64,000 bases of DNA from Burkholderiales bacterium. Lineage in GTDB: Bacteria; Pseudomonadota; Gammaproteobacteria; Burkholderiales; SG8-39. Under the pieces are notes generated by a model. That model had not been told where the DNA came from. It was given only the letters and a program-made list of their open reading frames with translations, and searched no databases. Made by a program: the position numbers and the translations under genes. Positions 8,889-17,270 of this stretch are shown one piece after another; position 1 is the first letter of the stretch; the number at the start of each line of letters is the position of its first letter. Location of the stretch: positions 20,058-84,057 of the forward strand of contig JAOAEA010000007.1 of NCBI GenBank assembly GCA_026417035.1, given 5' to 3'.

Positions 8889-10481
8889 CTACTTCTGGCC
8901 CGCGGCGCGGAGCTTGAACCGCTGGATCTTGCCGGTGGCGGTCTTCGGCAGCTCGCTCATGAACTCGATCCAGCGCGGGTACTTGTAGGGCGCGAGCCGG
9001 TCCTTCACGTGCTGCTGGAGCCGCGCCTTCAATTCGTCGCCCGGCACGATCCCCGGTTTCACCACCACGTAGGCCTTCGGCTTGACGAGCCCGTCGGTGT
9101 CGGCCGCGCCGACGACCGCCGCCTCCAGCACGTCCGGATGCGTCATCAGCGCCGCCTCGACCTCGAAGGGCGACACGTAGATCCCGCTCACCTTGAGCAT
9201 GTCGTCGGAGCGCCCGCCGTAGACGTAGTAGCCGTCGGCGTCCACGCTGTACTTGTCGCCGGCCCGCGTCCACGGGCCCACGAAGGTCGCGAGCGAACGG
9301 GCGCGGTTGTTCCAGTACATGATCGCGCTCGAGGGACCGTTGATCTGCAGCTCGCCGATCTCGCCGGGCTTCGCGTCGTTGCCGCTCTCGTCGACGAGCC
9401 GCACCTGGTAGCCCGGCACCGGCTTGCCGGTCGTGCCGTAGCGCACGTCGCCCGGGCGGTTCGAGAGGAAGATGTGCAGCATCTCCGTGGAGCCGATGCC
9501 GTCGAGGATCTCCACGCCGAAGTGCGCGGTCCAGCGGCGCCCGATGTCGGCGGGCAGCGCTTCGCCGGCGGAGGTGCACACGCGCATGCCCACCTCCTCG
9601 CGCCGCGGGAGGTCCGGGCTCGCGAGCATCGCCGCGTAGAGGGTCGGCACGCCGTAGAAGATCGTCGGCCGATGTTCCTTGAGCCGCTTCGCCACGCTCG
9701 CCGGCGTCGGCCGCTCCGCCATCAGCACGGTGGTCGCGCCGACCGAGAGCGGGAACGTGAGCGCGTTGCCGAGCCCGTACGCGAAGAAGAGCTTCGCGGC
9801 CGAGAACACGACGTCCGATTCGCGGATGCCGAGGATCGGCTTCGCGTAGAGCTCCGCGGTGTAGACGAGGCTCGACTGGATGTGCACCGTGCCCTTGGGC
9901 GTGCCGGTCGAGCCCGACGAGTAGAGCCAGAAGCACACATCGTCGCAGGTGGTCGGCGCGGGCTCGCAGCGGGCCGGCGCGTCGGCCATGAGGTCGGCGA
10001 GTCGCCGATGGCCGTGGGGGTTCGCGCCCGACACGATCACGTGCTCGAGGAATGGCAGGTCCTCGAGGATCGGCGCGAACACCGGGAGCAGCGGCTCGGA
10101 CACCACCAGCGCACGCGCCCGGCTGTCCTCGAGCATGAACTTGTAGTCGGCCGCCGTGAGCAGCGTGTTCGCCGCGATCGGGACGATCCCCGCCTTGATC
10201 GCGCCGAGGAACACGCTCGGGAAGTCGATGGTGTCGAGGAGCGCCACCATGATGCGGCTCTCCATCGCGAGCCCGAGCGAGGCGAGCGCGTTGGCGGCGC
10301 GGTTCACCCGCTCGGCGAGGTCCGCGTAGGTGTAGCGCCCGGCGTCGTCGATGTAGGCGACCTTGGCACCCCGGCCGGCCTTGAGGTTGCGTTCGATCAG
10401 GTCGTGCGCGGCGTTGTAGTCGCGCGGGATCCGGACGACGGGCGGACTCGCGCTGTGGTCCGCGGTGCTCAGTGACGCCAC
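8889..10481 (-). CDS. bclA: Benzoate-CoA ligase family protein
   Basis: NAAHDLIERNLKAGRGAKVAYIDDAGRYTYADL, LYSSGSTGTPKGTVHIQSSL, AKLFFAYGLGNALTFPLSVGATTVLM, and C-term PKTATGKIQRFKLR; in the box locus. Confidence 0.93.
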   Translation of the reverse strand: MASLSTADHSASPPVVRIPRDYNAAHDLIERNLKAGRGAKVAYIDDAGRYTYADLAERVNRAANALASLGLAMESRIMVALLDTIDFPSVFLGAIKAGIVPIAANTLLTAADYKFMLEDSRARALVVSEPLLPVFAPILEDLPFLEHVIVSGANPHGHRRLADLMADAPARCEPAPTTCDDVCFWLYSSGSTGTPKGTVHIQSSLVYTAELYAKPILGIRESDVVFSAAKLFFAYGLGNALTFPLSVGATTVLMAERPTPASVAKRLKEHRPTIFYGVPTLYAAMLASPDLPRREEVGMRVCTSAGEALPADIGRRWTAHFGVEILDGIGSTEMLHIFLSNRPGDVRYGTTGKPVPGYQVRLVDESGNDAKPGEIGELQINGPSSAIMYWNNRARSLATFVGPWTRAGDKYSVDADGYYVYGGRSDDMLKVSGIYVSPFEVEAALMTHPDVLEAAVVGAADTDGLVKPKAYVVVKPGIVPGDELKARLQQHVKDRLAPYKYPRWIEFMSELPKTATGKIQRFKLRAAGQK

Positions 10482-10545
10482 GCTCTCCTCCTCCTCCTTC
10501 TTCCTCCGCCGGCCCGCTCGGGCGCGGGCTCGCTCTTCGTCGTCT

Positions 10546-11013
10546 CTAGGTCTTGGTGAACTCGATGGCGCCGCCGGGCAGGAGGTAGAGCACCAGGGCC
10601 CGACCCTCGGTCACCGTCGGGTAGTGCGCCGTTCCCGGGCCGTAGACGAGCCAGCCGGCACCGCGCCCGTCGAACCGCGCCCCGGGCGACACGGGCATGA
10701 TGAGGTCGATCTCCCCGTTCGGATGCCGGTGGTGCGGCCCCTTCACCGAGTCCATGTCCACCACGTCCACCGAGAGATCGCCGAGCGCTGCGCCCGGCTT
10801 CAGGACGCGGCCGTATCTTATGCCCCCGCCCTCGCGGCTGCACATCCATCCCGCGGCGATCGCGGCGTGGCACGCCTGCGTGACCGCCGCGAACGTCGCG
10901 CTCGCCGGCCCGAATGCGTCGTTGAGATCGGCTTCGAGAGAGGCGTCGAGCGCGCGGCCGCGGATGCGCTCCGCGATCGGCGCGAGCAGCGCCTCGAATG
11001 CCTGCGGGGTCAT
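10546..11013 (-). CDS. DUF4863 family protein (4-hydroxylaminobenzoate lyase-like fold family), box-cluster associated
   Basis: MTPQAFEALLAPIAERIRGRALDASLEADLNDAFGPASATFAAVTQACHAAIAAGWMCSREGGGIRYGRVLKPG...VDVVDMDSVKGPHHRHPNGEIDLIMP; divergent from boxR. Confidence 0.75.
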   Translation of the reverse strand: MTPQAFEALLAPIAERIRGRALDASLEADLNDAFGPASATFAAVTQACHAAIAAGWMCSREGGGIRYGRVLKPGAALGDLSVDVVDMDSVKGPHHRHPNGEIDLIMPVSPGARFDGRGAGWLVYGPGTAHYPTVTEGRALVLYLLPGGAIEFTKT

Positions 11014-11287
11014 GCTTGCCTCCTCGTGCGTCCGCGGCTCACCCGGCGCACCCTCGGATCCTGCGCAAGGGGGGTCGATGCACGACGAGCACCCGGCCGC
11101 GGGTGACCGTCGGCCGGTGCGCCGGCCCAGCGGGCGGGGACAAACGAGCCGGCCGCAGGAGCACCCGTCGCGCGGCGCGCCTGCCCGCGCGAATCGTCCA
11201 TCGCTCGGCGCCCACGCCGGTCGCGTGAGCCCGGCCTCTCCCGAGACAGGACACCCGGCCCTTCCTCCGCTGGGGACTGAATCCCTC

Positions 11288-11317
11288 TTGCCCTTGGATG
11301 CTGATGCATTATAATGC
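11288..11317 (+). promoter_or_regulatory. Putative sigma70 promoter of boxR (TTGCCC-16-TATAAT) overlapped by the palindrome GCATTATAATGC
   Basis: TTGCCC 11288-11293; TATAAT 11310-11315; perfect 12-bp palindrome 11306-11317; TGCA half-sites at 11305 and 11345. Confidence 0.6.
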
Positions 11318-11361
11318 CGTCCATCCGAAGCGCAAGCACTATATTGCATTCCCCCACCAAC

Positions 11362-12258
11362 ATGGTTCCCGCCGAGGCTCGCGCCGCCAACAAGGCCGCG
11401 GATGCGGAAAGCCGCGAGGACGCGGCCTTCCTCCGCGCCCTGGGCGAGCGGGTCCGCCAGGCGCGGGCGCGCCGCGGCATGTCGCGGCGCATCCTCGCCG
11501 CCGATTCCGGGGTCTCCGAGCGCTATCTCGCGCAGCTCGAGGCCGGCCAGGGGAACGTCTCGGTGCTCCTCCTCGCGCGCGTCGCCGCGGCCCTCAGCCT
11601 GCCGGTCGCCGAGCTCGTCCGCGAGGACGAGCCGCGCTCGCTCGAGCTCGACCTCATCCAGAGCTTCCTCAAGCGCATCCCGACGCCGAAGCTCGCCGAG
11701 GTGCGGTCGCAGCTCGTGCGCGATTTCGGCGCGGCGCGCACGGACCGCATGCACCGCATCGCCCTCGTCGGGCTGCGCGGCGCCGGGAAATCGACGCTCG
11801 GCGCGAGGCTCGCGCGCGAGCGCGGCGTGCCCTTCATCGAGCTCGACCGCGAGATCGAGCGCGAGGCCGGGACCAGCCTCTCGGAGATCTTTCTCCTCTA
11901 CGGCCAGGCCGGCTACCGCCGCTACGAGCGCCGCGCGCTCGAGAAGGTGCTCGACGCGAACGAGCGCTGCGTGATCGCGACCGGCGGCAGCATCGTCTCC
12001 GAGCCGGGCACCTACGACCTGCTCCTCGCGACGTGCTTCACCGTCTGGCTCAAGGCGGCCCCCGAGGAGCACATGGCGCGCGTGGTCGCCCAAGGGGACA
12101 TGCGGCCGATGGCCGGCAGCGAGGAAGCGATGGACGACCTGCGGCGCATCCTCGACAACCGGGCGATGCTCTACGCGCAGGCCGACGTGACGATCGACAC
12201 CGCCGGCAAGTCGGTCGAAGAGAGCCTTGCCGAGCTCAACGCGGCCGCGGCCCCCTGA
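11362..12258 (+). CDS. boxR: BoxR/BzdR-family regulator: XRE-type HTH plus shikimate-kinase-like benzoyl-CoA sensing domain
   Basis: HTH VRQARARRGMSRRILAADSGVSERYLAQLEAGQGNVSVLLLARVAAAL plus kinase-like IALVGLRGAGKSTLGARLARERGVPFIELDREIEREAG. ATG 11362 preferred over 11314 because the likely TSS lies at about 11322. Confidence 0.92.
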   Translation: MVPAEARAANKAADAESREDAAFLRALGERVRQARARRGMSRRILAADSGVSERYLAQLEAGQGNVSVLLLARVAAALSLPVAELVREDEPRSLELDLIQSFLKRIPTPKLAEVRSQLVRDFGAARTDRMHRIALVGLRGAGKSTLGARLARERGVPFIELDREIEREAGTSLSEIFLLYGQAGYRRYERRALEKVLDANERCVIATGGSIVSEPGTYDLLLATCFTVWLKAAPEEHMARVVAQGDMRPMAGSEEAMDDLRRILDNRAMLYAQADVTIDTAGKSVEESLAELNAAAAP

Positions 12259-12288
12259 CCGCGCCCGCACACCCAGGAGGACACACCC

Positions 12289-13973
12289 ATGAGCGCCGTA
12301 CTGAACGCGCCCCCACCGACCGATTCGCTCGTGACCTTCGACACGCACCCGGACCGCTACGCCCACTGGAAGCTCGCGTTCGACGGCGCGGTCTCCACGC
12401 TGGCGATGGCCGTGGACGAGGACCGGGGGATCCGCCCGGGTACGAGCTGAAGCTCAACTCCTACGACCTCGGCGTGGACATCGAGCTCAACGACGCGCTG
12501 CAGCGCATCCGCTTCGAGCATCCGGAGGTGAAGGTCGTCGTGCTGACGAGCGCGCGCGAGCGGATGTTCTGCTCCGGCGCGAACATTTACATGCTGGGCC
12601 TGTCCTCGCACGCCTGGAAGGTCAACTTCTGCAAGTTCACCAACGAGACGCGCAACTCGATGGAGGACTCGAGCCGCGACGGCGGGCTGAAGTTCCTCGC
12701 GGCCGTGAACGGCACGATGGCCGGCGGCGGCTACGAACTCGCGCTCGCCTGCGACGAGATCCTGATGGTCGACGACCGCTCCTCGACGGTGAGCCTGCCC
12801 GAGGTGCCGCTCCTTGGCGTGCTCCCCGGGACCGGCGGACTGACGCGCGTCACCGACAAGCGGCACGTGCGCCGCGACCTCGCCGACGTGTTCTGCACGA
12901 TGACGGAGGGCGTGCGCGCCGACCGCGCCAGGCAGTGGAAGCTCGTCGACCACGTGGCGAAGCCGCAGGTCTTCAGGGAAGCGGTGCAGGAACGCGCGGC
13001 GGCGCTCGCCGCGAAGAGCCAGCGGCCGGGTCCCGGGGCCGCGACGGGCGTCGCGCTCGCTCCGCTCGCGCGCACGATCGACGACGGCGGGTACCACTAC
13101 GGGCATGTGGACGTGGCGATCGACCGCAAGGCGCGCACCGCCACGATCACCGTCGGGGCGCCGCGCGAGCCGCAGCCGGCGGACCTCGCGGGGATCCTCG
13201 CGGCGGGCGCCGCCTGGTGGCCGCTCGCGATGGCGCGCGAGCTCGACGACGCGATCCTGATGCTGCGCGCGAACGACCTCGACATCGGCACCTGGATCCT
13301 CAAGACGCGCGGCGACGCCGACGCCGTCCTCGCCGCGGACGCCGCGCTCCTCGCGTATCGCGACAACTGGTTCGTGAAGGAAGTGCTGGGCATGCTGCGG
13401 CGGACGCTCGCGCGGCTGGACACGTCCTCGCGCACGCTCTTCGCGCTGATCGACCGCGGCTCGGCCTTCGCCGGCAGCCTCCTCGAGCTCGCGCTCGCCG
13501 CCGACCGCAGCTACATGCTGCTGCTTCCCGACGACGCGGAAGCGCCGCGCGTGGTGCTCTCGGAGATCAACTTCGGGCCGCTGCCCATGGTGAACCACGC
13601 CACGCGGCTCGCGACGCGTTTCTGCGGCGCGGCGCAGCCCGTCGAGGCGGCGCGTGCGGTGATCGGCGACCGGCTCGACGCCGCGGTCGCCGCCGAACTC
13701 GGCCTGGTCACCTTCACGCCCGACGACCTCGACTGGGACGACGAGGTGCGCATCGCCGTCGAGGAGCGCACGAGCCTCTCCCCCGACGCACTCACCGGGA
13801 TGGAGGCGAACCTGCGCTTCCCCGGCGCCGAGACCATGGAGACGCGCATCTTCGGCCGCCTGTCGGCGTGGCAGAACTGGATCTTCATCCGGCCGAACGC
13901 GGTCGGCGAGCAGGGGGCGCTCAAGGTCTTCGGGACCGGCGCCAAGGCGAAGTTCAACTGGGACCGGATCTGA
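12289..13973 (+). CDS. boxC: BoxC, benzoyl-CoA-dihydrodiol lyase, with an apparent -1 frameshift at 12435-12441
   Basis: Frame 1: MSAVLNAPPPTDSLVTFDTHPDRYAHWKLAFDGAVSTLAMAVDEDRGIRPG, then TSstop (TGA 12448). Downstream frame continues PGYELKLNSYDLGVDIELNDALQRIRFEHPEVKVVVLTSARERMFCSGANIYMLG...KFNWDRI. The two parts together give a full BoxC. Confidence 0.88.
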
Positions 13974-14071
13974 CAGCGTGATGCGAAACGCCGTCCTGAC
14001 AGCGACGAGGCCCCTGGCGGAGAGCCAGCCACGAGCGAACAGCGCGTTTTGCGTCACCGGCTTTGGGGATC

Positions 14072-14095
14072 GCAAAGGGGCTGTGGCCCCTTTGC
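14072..14095. repeat. Hairpin element GCAAAGGGGC-TGTG-GCCCCTTTGC in the boxC-boxB spacer
   Basis: Perfect 10-bp inverted repeat with TGTG loop. Confidence 0.85.
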
Positions 14096-14212
14096 ATCGA
14101 CCTGCCAGACAGTCCCGACCGCGAGGGCGCGATCGCATGGCGGCCCGGGCCGCCGGCAAGGGCGCGGTCGCCTTCGTGTCTTCGTGGTGAGCATTCCTTT
14201 CAGGAGACCGTG

Positions 14213-15640
14213 ATGAGCAGCATCGACTACAGCGAGCGCATTCCGAACAACGTCAACCTCTCGAGCAACAAGACGCTGCAGCGCGCGCTCGAGCACTGGC
14301 AGCCCGCCTACCTCAAGTGGTGGCAGGAGATGGGCCCCGAGGGCTCGACGTCGATGGACGTCTATCTCCGCACCGCGATCAGCGTCGATCCGAAGGGCTG
14401 GGCGCACTTCGACTACGTGCGCATGCCCGACTACCGCTGGGGGATCTTCCTCGCCCCGCCCGAAGCCGGGCGCAAGGTCAACTTCGGCGCGCACAAGGGC
14501 GAGCCCGCGTGGCAGGAGGTCCCGGGCGAGTACCGCTCGGTGCTGCGCCGGATCATCGTCACCCAGGGCGACACCGAGCCGGCGAGCGTCGAGCAGCAGC
14601 GCCACCTCGGGCTCACCTGCCCGTCCCTCTACGACCTGCGCAACATCTTCCAGGTGAACGTCGAGGAAGGCCGCCACCTGTGGGCCATGGTCTACCTGCT
14701 GCACGCCTACTTCGGCCGCGACGGCCGGGAGGAAGGCGAGGCGCTCCTCGAGCGGCGCTCCGGCGACGCCGACAACCCGCGGATCCTCACCGCCTTCAAC
14801 GAGAGGACCCCCGACTGGCTCTCGTTCTTCATGTTCACCTTCATCACCGACCGCGATGGCAAGTACCAGCTCGCCGCGCTCGCGGAGTCGGGCTTCGACC
14901 CGCTCTCGCGCACCTGCCGCTTCATGCTCACCGAGGAAGCGCACCACCTCTTCGTCGGCGAATCGGGCGTCGCCCGGATCATCCAGCGCACCTGCGACGT
15001 CATGGCCGCGCACAAGACCGACGACCCCGCGAAGCTGCGCGGCCTCGGCGTGATCGACCTGCCGACGATCCAGAAATACCTCAACTTCCACTTCTCGGTG
15101 ACGAGCGACCTCTACGGCTCCGAGATCTCGTCGAACGCGGCCTCCTTCTACACGCAGGGGCTCAAGGGCCGCTTCGAGGAGACCAAGATCGGCGACGACC
15201 ACGTCCTGGACTCCGCCGAGTATCCGGTGATGGAGGTGGTCGGCGACCGGATCGCGGTGAAGCACGCGCCGGCGCTCAACGCGCTGAACGAGCGGCTGCG
15301 CGACGACTGGATCCGCGACGTCCAGTCGGGCGTCGACCGCTGGAACCGCATCCCGGAGAAAGCCGGCATCCCGTTCCGGTTCACGCTGCCGCACAAGGGC
15401 TTCCACCGCAAGATCGGCGTCTTCGGCGAGCACCACGTGAGCCCGGACGGCCGCGTCGTGTCGGAGGCCGAGTGGACCCACCACGCGAGGGACTGGCTGC
15501 CGACCTCCACCGACCGCCAATACGTCCACTCGCTCATGGGCCGCGTCACGGAGCCGGGCAAGTTCGCCAACTGGATCGCCCCCCCGGCGCGCGGCATCAA
15601 CAACCAGCCGGTGGACTTCGAGTACGTCAGGTTCAACTGA
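14213..15640 (+). CDS. boxB: BoxB, benzoyl-CoA 2,3-epoxidase oxygenase subunit (diiron)
   Basis: MSSIDYSERIPNNVNLSSNKTLQRALEHWQPAYLKWWQEMGPEG...; EEGRHLWAMVYLLHAYFGRDGREE; TEEAHHLFVGE. Confidence 0.95.
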   Translation: MSSIDYSERIPNNVNLSSNKTLQRALEHWQPAYLKWWQEMGPEGSTSMDVYLRTAISVDPKGWAHFDYVRMPDYRWGIFLAPPEAGRKVNFGAHKGEPAWQEVPGEYRSVLRRIIVTQGDTEPASVEQQRHLGLTCPSLYDLRNIFQVNVEEGRHLWAMVYLLHAYFGRDGREEGEALLERRSGDADNPRILTAFNERTPDWLSFFMFTFITDRDGKYQLAALAESGFDPLSRTCRFMLTEEAHHLFVGESGVARIIQRTCDVMAAHKTDDPAKLRGLGVIDLPTIQKYLNFHFSVTSDLYGSEISSNAASFYTQGLKGRFEETKIGDDHVLDSAEYPVMEVVGDRIAVKHAPALNALNERLRDDWIRDVQSGVDRWNRIPEKAGIPFRFTLPHKGFHRKIGVFGEHHVSPDGRVVSEAEWTHHARDWLPTSTDRQYVHSLMGRVTEPGKFANWIAPPARGINNQPVDFEYVRFN

Positions 15641-15643
15641 GGG

Positions 15644-15691
15644 TTCAGGATTCGGGACGCGGGATCGAGCCGTGAGGGTCGAGGATCGCGC
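15644..15691. repeat. Heptanucleotide array (TTCAGGA TTCGGGA CGCGGGA TCGAGCC GTGAGGG TCGAGGA ...)
   Basis: Read directly; same unit family as 781-829, opposite orientation. Confidence 0.7.
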
Positions 15692-15733
15692 TTTGCAAGC
15701 GGACTTCTCTGCCCGCTGCCGGATCGTCCACCC

Positions 15734-15775
15734 TCGATCCTGGGTCCGCGATCCCGGCTCCCCAGTCCCGCATCC
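15734..15775. repeat. Heptanucleotide array (TCGATCC TGGGTCC GCGATCC CGGCTCC CCAGTCC CGCATCC)
   Basis: Read directly; six NNNNTCC units, inverted relative to 15644-15691. Confidence 0.8.
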
Positions 15776-15787
15776 TGCCTTCCAGCC

Positions 15788-15898
15788 ATGAACGCCACCG
15801 CGGAGCCCGTAGGGCAGCACCGCATCGACCCGATGCAGCCGAACCAGGGGGCACACCCCCTTGTCGATCCCCCATCCGCGCTCGAGGTGCTGCCGTGA
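15788..15898 (+). CDS. 36-codon upstream ORF/leader of boxA, partial duplication of the boxA 5' end
   Basis: [36 protein letters not shown]. First ~45 nt align to the boxA start; its TGA overlaps the boxA GTG (GTGA). Confidence 0.4.
   Translation: MNATAEPVGQHRIDPMQPNQGAHPLVDPPSALEVLP
15847..15860. repeat. Hairpin GGGGG-CACA-CCCCC between leader duplication and boxA
   Basis: Perfect 5-bp stem; reverse complement resembles the 14072 element (GGGATCGNNAAGGGG-S-TGTG-S-CCCCT). Confidence 0.75.
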
Positions 15899-17109
15899 AC
15901 GCCGAACTCGTACGGCAGCACCTCATCGACCCGGAGATCTGCATCCGCTGCAACACCTGCCAGGAGACCTGCCCGATCGACGCGATCGAGCACGACGCCC
16001 GCAACTACGTCGTGAAGTTCGACGTCTGCGACGGATGCAACGAGTGCATCCCGCCCTGCCCGACCGGCGCGATCGACAGCTGGCGCAAGGTCACGAAGTC
16101 GAAGCCCTACACGCTCGCCGAGCAGTACGCGTGGGATTCGCTGCCCGCGGAGACCGAGCCCGACGTGGGGGCGCCGGGCGACGTCCCCGAAGAGGTCGTG
16201 CGCATCACCGCGGAGGCGACCGCCGGCACCGGCGGTCCGCTCGCGCCGCCCTGGTCCGCCGCCCATCCCTACGTCAACCTCTACTCGCTCGCCCGGCCGG
16301 CGGTCGCCACCGTCAGCGGCAACTACCGGCTCACCGCCGAGGACGCGTCGAGCGACATCCGCCACATCGTCCTCGACTTCGGCAACTCGGCGTTCCCCGT
16401 GCTCGAGGGCCAGTCGATCGGCGTGATACCGCCCGGGGTCGACGCGAACGGCAAGCCGCACCACGTGCGTCTGTACTCGGTCGCGAGCCCGCGCAACGGC
16501 GAGCGGCCCGGCTACAACAACCTCGCGCTCACCGTGAAGCGCGTCGTCGAGGACCACGAAGGCAAGGCGGCCCGCGGCGTCTGCTCGAACTACCTTTGCG
16601 ACCTGCGGAAGGGCGACCAGGTAAAGGTCGTCGGGCCCTATGGCACGAGCTTCCTGATGCCCAACCACCCGGGCTCGTCGCTGATGATGATCTGCACCGG
16701 CACCGGTTCGGCGCCGATGCGGGCGATGACCGAGCGGCGGCGCCGGCGCATGGCGCTCAAGGAAGGTGGCGAGCTCATGCTCTTCTTCGGCGCGCGCGCG
16801 CCCGGGGAGCTGCCCTACTTCGGGCCACTCATGAAGCTGCCCAAGGACTTCATCGACATCAACTTCGCCTTCTCGCGCGTGCCGGGCGAGCCCAAGCGCT
16901 ACGTGCAGGACCGGATCCGCGAGCGCGGCGAGAAGGTCGCGCGGATGCTCGCCGACCCGAACTGCTACATCTACGTCTGCGGCCTGAAGGGCATGGAGGC
17001 CGGCGTCAACGAGGCGTTCGCCGATGTCTGCCGCGCGCACGGACTGGACTGGAGCGCCGTGCTCGCCGGCCTTAAAGCGCAGGCGCGCTTCCACGTCGAA
17101 ACCTACTGA
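15895..17109 (+). CDS. boxA: BoxA, benzoyl-CoA oxygenase reductase component (ferredoxin + FNR-like)
   Basis: Two 4Fe-4S motifs [12 protein letters not shown] and [12 protein letters not shown], then FAD/NADP domain [12 protein letters not shown]...[26 protein letters not shown] start with SD GAGGTG. Confidence 0.95.
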   Translation: MNAELVRQHLIDPEICIRCNTCQETCPIDAIEHDARNYVVKFDVCDGCNECIPPCPTGAIDSWRKVTKSKPYTLAEQYAWDSLPAETEPDVGAPGDVPEEVVRITAEATAGTGGPLAPPWSAAHPYVNLYSLARPAVATVSGNYRLTAEDASSDIRHIVLDFGNSAFPVLEGQSIGVIPPGVDANGKPHHVRLYSVASPRNGERPGYNNLALTVKRVVEDHEGKAARGVCSNYLCDLRKGDQVKVVGPYGTSFLMPNHPGSSLMMICTGTGSAPMRAMTERRRRRMALKEGGELMLFFGARAPGELPYFGPLMKLPKDFIDINFAFSRVPGEPKRYVQDRIRERGEKVARMLADPNCYIYVCGLKGMEAGVNEAFADVCRAHGLDWSAVLAGLKAQARFHVETY

Positions 17110-17270
17110 CCCGGGGGCCGCGGCCCAAGCCGGGCGAGGCCGGGCGGCGCCTGCGAAACCGGTCACGCCCGGACGTCATCGCCGAGGCCGCCTCTTGCGT
17201 TATTTCACCGCGAGCCCGGCACCGATCCGGGAAGATCGCCGGACCCCGGCACACGTCGAAACCGATTCCA

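Noticed and set aside
5653-9936. 1427-aa minus-strand ORF
   Set aside because: Only the last ~318 codons are LivM. The upstream part is an open alternative frame across livH, the binding-protein gene and bclA caused by high GC.
11298-12420. Upstream part of the 891-aa boxC-frame ORF
   Set aside because: Overlaps boxR in another frame. The real BoxC N-terminus is in the other frame from 12289.
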